The notes: a model not told the origin generated them from the sequence alone. Shown: positions 50,212-60,894, counted from the first letter of the stretch. The stretch: 64,000 bases of DNA from Branchiostoma floridae (GCF_000003815.2 NC_049991.1:4429298-4493297); one strand, 5' to 3'. Program-made: numbers and translations.

Positions 50212-50470
50212 ACGTGAGACTACGACACGTGTACTATTCGGTACTTGTTGGTAGCTTCCATGAACAGAACTATCCAAACAACCATCTAGGTATTCCCACG
50301 GGAGGGGCTAGGATCCAGGCTACGTGGTTGGTCATATTTATTACCTGATAGGCAGAAGGACTAGGAGATAGCTTCATTTTCTTCATTCTGCATTTGATTC
50401 TCGACTTACTCAAGACGTGTTTGTAGAAGCACCCTCTTATGTAGTTCACCTACAGAGACATCCCTCCTCG
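50212..50470 (+). promoter_or_regulatory. Array 3 promoter-like block, copy 6, degenerate E-box
   Basis: GGGAGGGGCTAGG and GGTTGGTCAT are kept, but the E-box is TTACCTGA (50341-50348). Donor GTATGTACC at 50471 is intact. Confidence 0.4.
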
Positions 50471-51085
50471 GTATGTACCAATTGCTTAAAATGGTTGTCT
50501 TATGTTCTGTTCATTTTATTTTTTTGGCATAGCTTACTTAGCGCGTGATGTTGAGATACGGCCTCATGTATTTGTTTTGGAAGGTGGGGGAACAAGTCAC
50601 TACAATCGTACCTGTTTTAAGGTTTGTCGTATCGGGTAGGGAAATGCCGAACAAAAGACATTGTGAGAGTGTAGAGGATAGTTGAATAGGTAGCTAAACG
50701 TTTTAGACTTTGGACATCGAGGCGCAGTGTTGTCATGTTCAGTTGCTTTATCTCAAAACGGTGGTCACTGATTCAGTCGTTGAGTGGTCAAACCATTATT
50801 TTGGCCTTATTGTTTTTTCCTCCGATTAAGTAGGACACGTAAAGGCTCAGGGTTACCATGAAAGCTGTGGCTCTACTTTTTGCTTTTCTAGACCTATTTA
50901 GGGTGTTATGTGAGGCGCCACTGTGAACAATGTTGGTAAAGATAGATAGGTGTTCCTTGAGTCAATTTTTCTGGCCATTTTGAGATTACGCAACATGCAC
51001 AGGCACGGGGTTCACATGATATTTACATATTTAGCTTCTGTTCTTCTAGATAAATTCGTTTCATAACCCATCACATGGATAAAAA

Positions 51086-51340
51086 CGTGAGACAGTGACA
51101 CGTGTTCTATTCGGCTTATTGTCGCTTCCAATGACAGAACTGTCTAAACAGCCATCTTGGTATTCCCACGGGAGGGGCTAGGGGGGCTACGTGGTGGTTA
51201 AGATTTATCACATGATAAGAAAACGGGCAGAAATAGCTTCATTTACTTCATATTTCATTTGATTATCGACTTACTCAAGACAAGACGTGTTTCTAGAAGC
51301 ACCCTGTTACCTAGTTCACTGACAGAAACATCCCTTCTCG
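51086..51340 (+). promoter_or_regulatory. Array 3 promoter-like block, copy 7, closest to the gene
   Basis: GGGAGGGGCTAGG kept, CCAAT part broken (GTGGTGGTTAAG), E-box TCACATGA (51208-51215), donor GTATGTACC at 51341. It lies about 620 bp upstream of the next acceptor (51957-51958). Confidence 0.4.
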
Positions 51341-52029
51341 GTATGTACCAGGCCAGTTGCTTAAAGTGTGGTGTCATGTTCTGGTCCTTTTGGTTTTTTG
51401 GCAAAGCTGATTTTGCATGTGATGTCAAGAGACGGATTCGTGTATATGTCGATCAAATCTTACCTGCTATATCTAAAGTTTGTTGAAACGGGTAGGAAAA
51501 TGCAAAAAAAAAGACGCTGTGAGAGTGTATAGGATAGCTGAAAGCTGTGGTTCTAGTTTCTGCTTCTCTAGGCCGAACACTGCTTTTGATTAAAAGTTAA
51601 CGTAAGAAAGCAAAATTATACAAGTGTTAGAATAGAACAAATGAATATGGAATATAATGAAAAGAAAGATTGTCACCACACAGCGAAACTTGATACGGTA
51701 CGACGGCTCTCTGCTCTGCGTTACTAATTTAAATAGAAAAGAGTCTGACAAGCTTTTTGGCCATCCCCTTGTCAACATCCCCCAGCAAGGTCCATATCGG
51801 GGCCATGCATTTATGTTCAGTGGGACAAGAAAAACACCTGAGTAGAAAAAAATGCAGCAATTCGGCTTTGCAAAATCTAAAATCTCTCGTTTCCACAAAT
51901 GATTCTACAAACAAAACTAATGAGATTTCTCTTTTTGCAAGTCTCATCGCCTCCCCAGAAAGCTTGTGCACTTCTCCACGACAAAATCTTCAGGAACGTC
52001 TACAGCATCACCAACATCGCAACGTCATC

Positions 52030-54938
52030 ATGAAGTAAGAAATTCTCTCTTCTTTTTTTCCTTTCATTTTTGTACCACTGAAACGCCTGTGAAAAACTAG
52101 TTGAAGACGTCATCGCTAATCTCCAAGCAGATCTTATCGTAGCTTAAGATAATATCAATAGCTGGCTGAGGAGTGAGTCCGGCTTAGGAGTGGACATGTG
52201 TACATATTTTACAACAATATCCTGCATTCTACATGTAGGTCATGAAAATGTTGTCAGACCATACTTGAGGGGTTGGGGAGGCAGTAAAATGTCTGTGGAA
52301 ATCAGCAGAAACGTTGTCCCACGGTAACCTGCCTTGTAGATATAAACTCTGTGGTTGATATTTTGTTGTTGCAGAGTCAATTTTGTTTGAAGGTGACGGC
52401 GTGATAATGTCGACACTGCATATTAGAGTCGTTCGTGTTCGTTTGTGGTGTTTCTAAGTCGTTTGTGGTCGTTTGTGGTGTTTAGGCACACCCCAACCTT
52501 GACAGGTAAGATTCAGATTTCTTGAGCCCAAAATTTCTTCTCACACCCAACATGTTGATCAAAAATGAAAGGGGCTGTCAAATGTATTGGGGCCAATNNN
52601 NNNNNNNNNNNNNNNNNNNNNNNNNNNNNNNNNNNNNNNNNNNNNNNNNNNNNNNNNNNNNNNNNNNNNNNNNNNNNNNNNNNNNNNNNNNNNNNNNCTA
52701 CGGCCCCCGGTATTTCCAGCGCTAAGTCAGCCGTCGCTTCTATCTTGTTTTCCACATTCTAACAAGTAACATGCATGTAACATACAAATTGAGGTAGAAC
52801 AGAGTCCACAGCTTCGGAGCTAAGAAGAATTTTGTCGTTAGCAGTGTAAATGTATTTTACCATTGGGTTATAAACTGTACTTCCATGTGCGAGTACCTCC
52901 CTGACACTGCATCTGCATGTTAAATTTGGTACCAACTGCCCCTACGGCTTCAAAAAGCCAATGGTATTACATATACCTCTTATTGATTGCACTTATTATC
53001 ATTAGTCGAAGAAAAATAGATGTTTCATTTCAAGTATACGTTTACCATTGTATACGTTGACCAAATGTGTGTTCTATGAAAAATGTGAATGTATGTATGT
53101 GTTGGCACCAAATATCAGCTGAACTGCCTGGGTTTGCCATGTATTACACAGGCTTTTTTTACTGATTTCTTTTTCTAGAGTGTGGCACGGTGTGTTACTC
53201 CTCCTTGTAGTATGTGCACTCGTGCTAGAGACAGACGCAAGCTTCCTTCGCCGTCGAAGCTTCCTTCGCCGTCGAAGCTTCCTTCGCCGTCGAAGCACTG
53301 GCCATGGTGAGAATATGACAGGCTATAAAAAAGTGAAAAGTCAAAGTGCCATAATTTTGCTTCTGTCAAGTGTGTCAGTCCCATCACAACTTTTGTTAGA
53401 CATGTATCTTGAGACAATTCTGTGATCATTTCATCATTATTTTAGAATGTTGACACTGTTCGACGGATTACACGGATTTACAAAGATCAAAGATTGACTA
53501 TTCAAGTGGACGCTGTTAAACAGAACATATGAAGTCCACAGATAATCTAGAACTGTTTGCAGTATGAAGTTAGAAGCATTAGTGGGACGAAAGTGACAAT
53601 CTTCAAGACTTTAGTGTCCTATTGCTTTTGCAAGATTTTGAAGAATATATGGCTAGATAACTGTCAAATGGAAAGGTTTTTGTCAAATGTTGCCTATATA
53701 TTTGATCTTATAAATCATTGATTGTACAGCCCAAGAGCAAATTCTTTTCGCCTCCCCCTTACAGTTCTAAAGTTAAGTGTTTGGTTTATTTTTATTAGGA
53801 ACAGCGAGCTGCAATGAGCCAACGCGGAAACTAGCGAACGCCGTCTGGCCCTGCAGTCCGCCCTACAAACACGGATTCACCTGTTTATACAAATGCAGAC
53901 AAGGTTACACCCTGGTCTCCGACAGCAACAAGAAGACCTGCTCCAATGGACACTGGACTGGAAAAGTTGTCTGTGAGAAAGGTAAGTACGTTATAATCAG
54001 ATTGGGATTATTTTGCAACAAAATATAATTTGACCTTCAATAAAAGAAGCGACTTGTTGAAGAGAGCCGGTCTGTAATGTAAAAGCAAGCAGAGACGATA
54101 TCAACGTCCTGTATTACATATAAAAAAGGCCTCCTGACAGCCTTGACAGTTAAGTATTATATCCTCTTTGTATAATTTGAATAAAGAACAGAAGATAATG
54201 AACTGATGTGCAAGTCATATTCATGAATTAAATCTCATTTCGATATTTAATGAGAAACATTGATGAAGTGTCAATGGAAAGGGTTAACATCATTTGGTGA
54301 AGGTATGAGGCTGAAGACCGCGTAGCGCAGGTGACATTGGTGGGACCGCGTAGCACAGTGGCAGTGTGTTCGACTCGGAACCGATAGGTCGCGGGTTCGA
54401 ATCCGGCTGCCGTGTTACCGATCTTGTGCCCTTGGGAAAGGCACTTTACACGGCTTTCCTCACTTAACTCAGGTGAAAATGAGTACCTAGCTTCGGCTAG
54501 GGCCGTCCCTAGGATAGGACGTTAAATGGAGGTCCCGTGTATGGGGAGAGCCACACCCCATGCACCCTATAGAACCCCCACACATGCGATGGTGCGGTGT
54601 GATGGGTCAAATCATGACAGTTTGGGGTGTTAGTAACCAAGTATGCACCAAGGGCTTAGCTGGCGAGGGATGAAGCATATAAAGATTCTTATGTCACGTT
54701 TCATCTGCTGGAAAAAGAGCTTCCACACTTTCATTCATCTGCTGGTAAAAGCTTCCACACTTACATCTCTAAGACGCCCTTTCTCTTTAGTTACAGAAAC
54801 TGCTTGACGCTTGAGAGTGCGGTCTTCGTTGTCTTCTTCCCACTGAAGACTACTGCAAAACGGACATTCTGATCATTCATTCCAGAAAGTGAGCATGACT
54901 CCTCTGCAGGTGTTAAAATTGAAATTAAAATTTCATAG
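52030..54938 (+). CDS. Secreted sushi/CCP-domain protein with three SFLRRR repeats
   Basis: Coding exons are 52030-52034, 53179-53306, 53799-53981 and 54886-54938, with phases 2, 1, 1 and donors GTAAGA, GTGAGA and GTAAGT. The first carries only ATG AA, preceded by a 5' UTR that begins at 51959 after a good acceptor (CGCCTCCCCAG). The predicted protein has 122 residues: signal peptide MKVWHGVLLLLVVCALV.. to about residue 22, three SFLRRR repeats (23-40), then a sushi domain with Cys at 49, 63, 73, 77, 92 and 103 (CLYKCRQGYTLV, CSNGHWTGKVVC). The short acidic tail ends KIEIKIS and a stop. The CCP order C..C..GY..C..W.G..C is clear; six Cys is two more than the minimal module. One CCP only, no membrane anchor: probably a small extracellular binder. 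The last exon is the least certain; intron 1 contains an assembly gap and intron 3 a SINE. Array 3 lies directly upstream. Confidence 0.75.
52598..52697. other. Assembly gap (100 N)
   Basis: It lies in intron 1 of the sushi gene. It could hide an exon, although the phases of the exons found already fit. Confidence 0.95.
53240..53293 (+). repeat. Coding 18-bp tandem repeat, three copies
   Basis: AGCTTCCTTCGCCGTCGA three times without a mismatch, encoding SFLRRR three times just after the signal peptide. Exact identity suggests recent slippage expansion or strong homogenisation. Confidence 0.95.
54318..54620 (+). mobile_element. tRNA-derived SINE in intron 3 of the sushi gene
   Basis: A-box-like GCGTAGCACAGTGGC and B-box GGTTCGAATCC (near 54393) form a tRNA-like head; part of the head is duplicated (GACCGCGTAGCGCAG before it). 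The body has GCCCTTGGGAAAGGCACTTT, CGGCTTTCCTCACTTAACTC and CCGTCCCTAGGATAGGAC. The same body occurs at 60.9 kb. The acceptor stem does not close as in a functional tRNA. Confidence 0.8.
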
Positions 54939-55749
54939 CTTTCAGGTTCAGGTCTTCATCACATTAACTGATGCCCATGGTATAATAACATTACTACAGC
55001 ATTACAAAAAAACAGTCTTGCATGTAATAATCTTCAATTCAACATCACTTTACATTGCCAGAGGAATCATGAATCACTTTCAGACTGCTATCAGGAATAT
55101 TTCTTTAAACAGTTATTTCAAGGTACATAAAATGCATAGAAATATAGGGGGTTAAGGAAGAAAATGGTCCGATGAAAACTGTATAATATAGTGGTACGTT
55201 GTAGGAATTGAAACTGTAATATTTGGCCACAGGGAAGACATTGATGAAATATTTTCTTCAGAAATCTACATCACCAATAATTTGCCGATGATAAAATAAT
55301 GTCAAACATTGTCAGAAGAAACAATGATAAAATGTTAAGTCCATTACATTAAAATATTATGTCAGACTACCCCAGTTTTCACTTCCTACATAGTACTTCT
55401 TTTTTTCGTTCATTTTTTTTTCTTCGCTTATTCTGGACAATCCAATTTCGATAAGATCATCATGCGGCTGGCTTTGTGTGGCTTCACATCGACACATTTG
55501 AAAATACATCTACAAAATCTTCATAATCTTCTAATAATGACGGCATAATTTGAGATAACAAAAGTTAGATCAGTTTTTATTTTTTATGTGTCAAAAGTCG
55601 CAGAATGACTGCTTGGGGATGTTGGAACGTTCAGAATAAATGGTTAGTAGAATATCTACTTAATCAAAAACATGTTTATTAAACAATACTAACCAAATTC
55701 TTATTAGAATTTAATCTTTAATTTCCATTAGTTATTTAGTTTTCGCAAG

Positions 55750-56270
55750 ACTTGTATCACAAGACCTATTCTATTCTTGCATATCAACTAGATCTTAAAT
55801 ATCAATAGATAATTTGTGAAGATAGTAAAAGTTTGATGTAATATGATATCGTTTACAACTACGACTTAAACATTGCATATACCCATTCCATCATTTCAGT
55901 ATATCTATGTTGTAGTATTGAAGGCTAAGTAGTAAAGATTATATAAGTCTAATACAATTTAATGGTATACTTTTAATGCAATATGATTATCTAATAGTAT
56001 AGCGTATGCAACTACGACTTTAAAATTAAATAGGCCTATTTCATTACTTTAGTATATGTATATCTCCTTCTGGTATCGAAGGTTGAGTAGTGAAGATTAT
56101 ATAAGTCCTATACAATATGATTATGTAACTGTGTATCTTAAAGAATTACAACATTAAGAAGCCTGTTTTATTCTTGTAGTACAGCTAGATCTTTACTTTT
56201 TAAAAGTTAATCAGAGAAGATAGTGTAAGTTCAGCGTTATGGTTATCTAATAGTATAGTGTAAGCAACCA
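55750..56270. repeat. AT-rich degenerate tandem repeat, about 160-bp period
   Basis: The block ACAACTACGACTT, ..CCTATT.CATTA, GAAGGYTRAGTAGTRAAGAT, TATATAAGTC recurs near 55856 and 56012, with partial copies on both sides (AGCTAGATCTT near 55785 and 56185). Possibly part of the 3' flank or UTR of the sushi gene. Confidence 0.6.
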
Positions 56271-56497
56271 GTACTTGAGTATGGATACGAATGGATTTAT
56301 ATGAACGTGAATTGTTGTCACCTATATGTATGGCCTATACGTTCCGATGCGGTCTAAATGACTACCATTAGAACAAGCGCAGAAGCTGACATGTGGACAT
56401 GATATTGTAAGAAACATGCAAAATCGACACTATCTGGAAAGAGTGTTTACTGAATTTTATCATACCTATTATATGTATTTAAACTTAATATCATATC

Positions 56498-56503
56498 AAT
56501 AAA
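56498..56503 (+). terminator. Possible polyadenylation signal AATAAA
   Basis: AATAAA followed within 30 bp by a TG-rich stretch (GTTTGAGG ... TTATTGTCCTGG). If used by the sushi gene its 3' UTR would be about 1.5 kb. Other AATAAA words exist nearer (about 55636), so this is tentative. Confidence 0.2.
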
Positions 56504-56604
56504 ACTGCAGTTTGAGGACCAAATGCTTATTGTCCTGGTTTCATTTGATACTTTCTTATTTTATGACCTAAACCACTTGGTTCTTCGTACAAAGATGACT
56601 TTTA

Positions 56605-56684
56605 AATTGTACAAACTGTAAAAACTTTCTAACGTTAAACACTTTTTTGTTTAACGTAGAAAGGTTTTACAATTTGTACAATTA
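56605..56684. repeat. Foldback sequence with about 36-bp arms
   Basis: The left arm 56605-56641 (TTGTACAAACTGTAAAAACT .. AACGTTAAACA) and the right arm 56649-56684 (TGTTTAACGT .. TTTTACAATTTGTACAA) are imperfect inverted repeats around a 7-base loop. Small hairpin element. Confidence 0.8.
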
Positions 56685-56934
56685 GGCCAACAAACATACA
56701 AGGATTTGCTATCTTTTGCAACTGAGTTTCATGTAGAGTATACGTCTAAATAATGGAGAAAAAAAAGGCCGTTTTCTGAATCTGAATCAAGACAGTGTGA
56801 AACAAACCTGGAATCCGGACTGCTGCAAGGGCCCACACAGGCCGGCTCTTCGGCATCAGGTCTAACATACCCCCGAGGAAAGTTTGCGTTCGCAAACCCC
56901 CTTGCCTTACCCCTGAAATGAGCTAGCTGTTCTT

Positions 56935-57215
56935 TGAGAGAGAGAGAGAGAGATTGAGAGAGAGAGAGAGAAACAGAGACAGACAGAAAGAAAGACAGAC
57001 AGAAAGATATATAGAGAGAGACAGACAGATAGGTAAAGAGAGAGAGAGAAAGCGAAAGGGAAAGATTGGGGAAGTTAGGGAGTGTCGGAGGAAGGTAGGG
57101 ATTTGGAAAAAAGTGAGTGAAAAAGGGAGAGGGTCAGTCAGGGAGAAGGTAGAAGGAGGGAGGAAGAAGAGGGAGGGAAGCAGGGAGGGAGGAAGGAAAG
57201 AGACACAGGCAGAGA
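56935..57215. repeat. GA-rich purine tract
   Basis: Begins with (GA)n at 56938, then GA/AGAC-rich purine sequence for about 270 bp on the + strand. Open frames through it are low-complexity artefacts. Confidence 0.9.
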
Positions 57216-57331
57216 AAGTCATAAACGTCATACAAAAACAGTGCCTACATTACATAATTGAAATAAAACAAGTGCGCAAATGTAACCTTTCCAATGTTTC
57301 ATTATACTAGTGTTACCACAACGGTGCTCAG

Positions 57332-57443
57332 CACACACACACGCACACAAACACACGTGTACACAAACACACACACAAACACACACACACACTCACCCAC
57401 ACAAACATACACACACACAAACACACACACACACACACACACA
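57332..57443. repeat. (AC)n microsatellite
   Basis: Compound AC/CAAACAC tract. Together with the purine tract it makes about 500 bp of simple sequence between two genes. Confidence 0.9.
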
Positions 57444-57839
57444 TGCGTGACGGACAAACACACCGAATATAAAACATTCTTAGCAAAGGTTAATTAATAT
57501 TAAAGTAGCAAATGAATTCCTGATGAACATTAATCTTTTGTTTATCTCCTGCATTTTGACTACTCATGCGTCATCATGCAAGTTTACCTTTATGCACGGG
57601 ATAACTTATAACCATTGTCTTCAATAACAAGGCATTCAGGGATATCAAGTCAAATGACGGTAGTTTCAAATTGCAATTTATACATATAACGTTACTCAAC
57701 ATTTTACTGTTTGAAACCATTCCTTGCCGATTTCATATCCCTACACACCTTATTTTTAAAACAAAAAGGTTTTTGAAAGGTGAACCAACGTTACATCGTA
57801 GCGATCGTTTGTATGAAATGAACCACGTCAACTGCCACC

Positions 57840-57976
57840 GCTATCCTTAACCCGGAAGTAATACATCCAAAACACCTGTTGCAACCGGAAATGACACGGT
57901 TGCAGGTCACCGTCGCTCGATTTCAAAAGAGGTGTCAACAACAGAGCGATCATTCTAGCACGCCCGCAAAACAACG
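57840..57976 (+). promoter_or_regulatory. TATA-less promoter with two ETS-type sites
   Basis: ACCCGGAAGTAA (57850-57861) and AACCGGAAATGA (57884-57895) are ETS/GABPA-like sites about 30 bp apart. They lie 80-125 bp upstream of the ATG at 57977, in CpG-richer DNA. This is typical of broadly expressed genes. Confidence 0.5.
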
Positions 57977-58291
57977 ATGGATTTTAGTGATGATTTTGAA
58001 TCCTTCGTGTATTCATTTTCAGTATTGTGGATCTGTATTTTCACAACGGTAACAATTTTAGCTGCGTGTTGCTATAATGTAGGTACGGATAGCGCGGATG
58101 TGGGAGAACTGGAAGAACCCGCAACGGACGATACAACGTTGGGCTTCGGTCAGTGTACGGGTGACCTTACTAGCGGGCCCGGCGAAGATCGTACGGTTGG
58201 ATGGGAGATTGGAGAGGGGGACAACAAAACGTCTGATGGAGAGAGTGAGAGAGAGACGGAAGAAGAGGACGAAACGGCGATCCCTGGCGAG
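57977..58291 (+). CDS. First exon of a single-pass membrane protein gene
   Basis: The ATG opens MDFSDDFESFVYSFSVLWIC, and the hydrophobic segment 11-33 or so (..IFTTVTILAACCY) is one membrane helix very near the N-terminus. A long acidic, Gly/Ser/Thr-rich stretch follows (GELEEPATDDTT, GEGDNKTSDG, ERETEEEDET). A donor GTTTGT after ..IPGEV (58292) or a stop at 58337-58339 ends it; a weak donor and the acidic composition leave both open. No downstream exon was recognised to 59.2 kb. An N-terminal helix then an acidic linker is also seen in TMUB1/2 (ubiquitin-like ER membrane proteins), but no ubiquitin-like exon is visible, so that name is only a suggestion. Confidence 0.5.
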
Positions 58292-58339
58292 GTTTGTATG
58301 ATTTACTGTATGGTTTACCGTAGATCAACTAATTTTTAG

Positions 58340-59247
58340 GTGCCACCTGGTATGGCTTTCTAATGCATGCCTAATATATGTGACTTTTCAAACTTAGACA
58401 ATACGAGCTCTAACATGATAGATATGCTCTTGCATATAATATTGCAGGGGTAGATTCTAGTACTAGTATACAGCACAAACTTGTCTTGTTTGATTTTCTG
58501 TTATCTATTTTGTATGTATATGTATGTTGACATTGCGCCTTTTACTCTTGCCTTGCTTCATATTCATGTTTAGAGTATAAGACTTTTATTAGACACTGTT
58601 CTTCGTAACTAATTCTGAAAATCTGTGAACAAAATAGGAAATAAGATACAAATGCAGGAAATTTCATTGACTAATATGTGTGCTCCTATTCAAATTGAAA
58701 GGGCAATAGAGGTCAAGGCTATATAATTTTTTTGCCCTTTCAATACATTACATCTCTTTCGTTTTCAAAGACTTTTAGTCCACGAACGAACGCATATATC
58801 TTAATCAACAAATTCTAAGTGAATAATGCATTTAAAAAAAAACAAGATTATCTTTTCTGTTCCTAATACGTTAAATCTGTTCACAAACTTTCAGTTAATA
58901 GCGTCTTCTTTTCCAAGACACACTTTCAAGGATACGTAGGTCACATTTCTTTTACATTTTAGGGACCACCCTATAGATTGACTAAAATCGCGCTCCTCGC
59001 TAGCGGCCGGCCGTACAGTTTCGGGATGGCGAGCCAGCCAGCGAGAGATAGTGTAAACACAGGCTATGGACCGCTCTAAAGATCTATAAATAAACATTTC
59101 TCTTTCTGACGGTGCTTTTAAGAATACTACTGTGTGGATATTCTTTTTGCAGCAATACTACACATTATATTATTATCTGTTTAACTCAAAATTACACCGT
59201 ACAAACTGGTCATTTTGCATCCTTATGAATCACGCGACTTAATTTCT
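58340..59247. other. Intron-like spacer, no exon recognised
   Basis: AT-rich. No exon with a matching phase follows the membrane-protein exon. A small GC-richer patch near 58990-59060 has no named motif. Confidence 0.4.
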
Positions 59248-59250
59248 TAA

Positions 59251-59925
59251 TACCCCCTCACATTAGGCGCGATTTGATCGGACGACGAGTCTGCGAGCTC
59301 TAAATTACGAGGAGGCATGACCCTGACGGGAAGGGGGAACTCTGCCATTTCTTCGTCGGCATCAGGGTCATGCCTCCTGGTAAANNNNNNNNNNNNNNNN
59401 NNNNNNNNNNNNNNNNNNNNNNNNNNNNNNNNNNNNNNNNNNNNNNNNNNNNNNNNNNNNNNNNNNNNNNNNNNNNNNNNNNNNNNNNNNNNNNNNNNNN
59501 NNNNNNNNNNNNNNNNNNNNNNNNNNNNNNNNNNNNNNNNNNNNNNNNNNNNNNNNNNNNNNNNNNNNNNNNNNNNNNNNNNNNNNNNNNNNNNNNNNNN
59601 NNNNNNNNNNNNNNNNNNNNNNNNNNNNNNNNNNNNNNNNNNNNNNNNNNNNNNNNNNNNNNNNNNNNNNNNNNNNNNNNNNNNNNNNNNNNNNNNNNNN
59701 NNNNNNNNNNNNNNNNNNNNNNNNNNNNNNNNNNNNNNNNNNNNNNNNNNNNNNNNNNNNNNNNNNNNNNNNNNNNNNNNNNNNNNNNNNNNNNNNNNNN
59801 NNNNNNNNNNNNNNNNNNNNNNNNNNNNNNNNNNNNNNNNNNNNNNNNNNNNNNNNNNNNNNNNNNGGTAAATAAGAATTTAAAACTTTTTCTCCGGTTG
59901 GAATCGCGCCTAATGGTAGGGGGTA
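59251..59925. mobile_element. Third copy of the Harbinger-like MITE family, interior mostly N
   Basis: The ends TACCCCCTCACATTAGGCGCGA and TCGCGCCTAATGGTAGGGGGTA are inverted (one indel or mismatch). The left flank is TAA and the right flank TAG, so the duplication has decayed. Next to the left end, GCGAGCTCTAAAT matches the copies at 6 and 7.7 kb. An extra inverted pair (AGGAGGCATGACCCTGA at 59310, its complement at 59362) lies inside. Confidence 0.75.
59385..59866. other. Assembly gap (482 N)
   Basis: All reading frames reported across it are meaningless. The gap is flanked by GGTAAA on both sides (59379-59384 and 59867-59872). Confidence 0.95.
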
Positions 59926-60480
59926 TAGGGAGTGAGATTAGGATTTGCGAAATAGAAATTCTACAAAATAGATCACACCGACTTTATGGATTATATGAAT
60001 GACATCCGCTCGCGCATTGATCTTATCCTGTTCTAAAAAATACTGTGACCACATGTGACCCAATAGCATCCCTAGCCAATCAGAATTTTCTACTTGCCAG
60101 AGGATCTGTTCTCGGGGTAAGGGGACACATGGTCAGGGCATGGGGCCATAGCGCCATGAATGGCAAAACAAACGATTGAATTGGCGACTGTCTCTTACAG
60201 TCTTACTAGTGGTAAACATAAGACAAAATAAGCATGGGAAAGAATGGACTGGATGTTTAGTCCCGTTTTTAAGCAGCATTTCTTTTTGCTGGATTTTTAT
60301 TTTTTTCGTCATCCATAAAACTAAGTCATTCTGGTCTTACGGTACCACGCATTGATTCACCCCTAATGATATAGGTACATTTCTCTGTCTGTTTGTGCCT
60401 CGATATATCTCTTCTAAGAGGGCGGTGCTAACACTCGTAACATGCTGTCATTTTGTCTGCACACGTTTATTCATGTTTGC
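59926..60480. other. Spacer, nothing recognised
   Basis: No exon, RNA gene or named repeat seen between the MITE and the LINE 3' end. Confidence 0.4.
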
Positions 60481-60482
60481 TT

Positions 60483-60810
60483 TGAAAGATAGATAGTTTT
60501 ATTGCACAACAATTGTACGGGGTACAAAGTATGGCATCTACATATATATTAACTACAGTTCTATAACTTAACGCTTATCTAACTAATACTGAAGTTGTAG
60601 TATGGGATAAGTTTCTTACAGTTATTGGAGGCTTTTACAATCATTGGAGGAATTTCTAATGTCTAAACCTTCTTTGATATATTTTCCTATATCTGTCATG
60701 CAGGGATTGTCACATGTCATGATGTATTTGAATTTGCACTTCAGGTCCATGAAATGCCCCCACGGTCCACCCGACTGTGTTTACGTTTGTCCTCATGGGA
60801 AAATAAACTT
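60483..60810 (-). mobile_element. LINE 3' end with ORF2 C-terminus
   Basis: Read on the - strand, a frame ends FKYIMTCDNPCMTDIGKYIK, EGLDIRNSSND and a stop near 60,640. It is followed by a 3' UTR ending TGCAATAAAACTATCTATCT at 60483. This is the typical tail of a CR1/L2-like element. The copy is strongly 5'-truncated. Confidence 0.55.
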
Positions 60811-60894
60811 GTCGTCTGTTTTATGGTCCAGTCACATTTTAGTCGTACGACAAGTTTACGACAGAATTGACAGAATTTACGTTGTAGGATCGTG

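Larger units (their letters stand above)
41330..51560. repeat. Tandem array 3: seven units upstream of the sushi gene
   Basis: The string around GTGAGACCATGACACGTGTA recurs near 41970, 43760, 45757, 47516, 49405, 50212 and 51086. The first four spacings are about 1.8-2.0 kb and the last two about 0.8-0.9 kb because those units are shortened. A unit also carries conserved stretches such as CAATCTACTGTAGAGG, GATGAAGCTGACGCATTA, CTGGACCTGTTCAGTGTAA, GTTAACACTGCTTGTAAAGA and GTCAGCCAACGTTCCATATG. No frame stays open in all copies, so the unit is non-coding. The best conserved part is a 280-bp promoter-like block, listed copy by copy. Confidence 0.85.

Noticed and set aside
54340-54420. Functional tRNA gene
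   Set aside because: Pol III boxes are present but the cloverleaf does not close and a SINE body follows; the same applies at 40.5 and 60.9 kb.
56923-57310. Arg/Glu-rich + frame and Ser/Leu-rich - frame
   Set aside because: Translation of a GA-rich purine tract.
59317-60002. Long frames of 184 and 210 codons
   Set aside because: They are almost entirely runs of N in an assembly gap.
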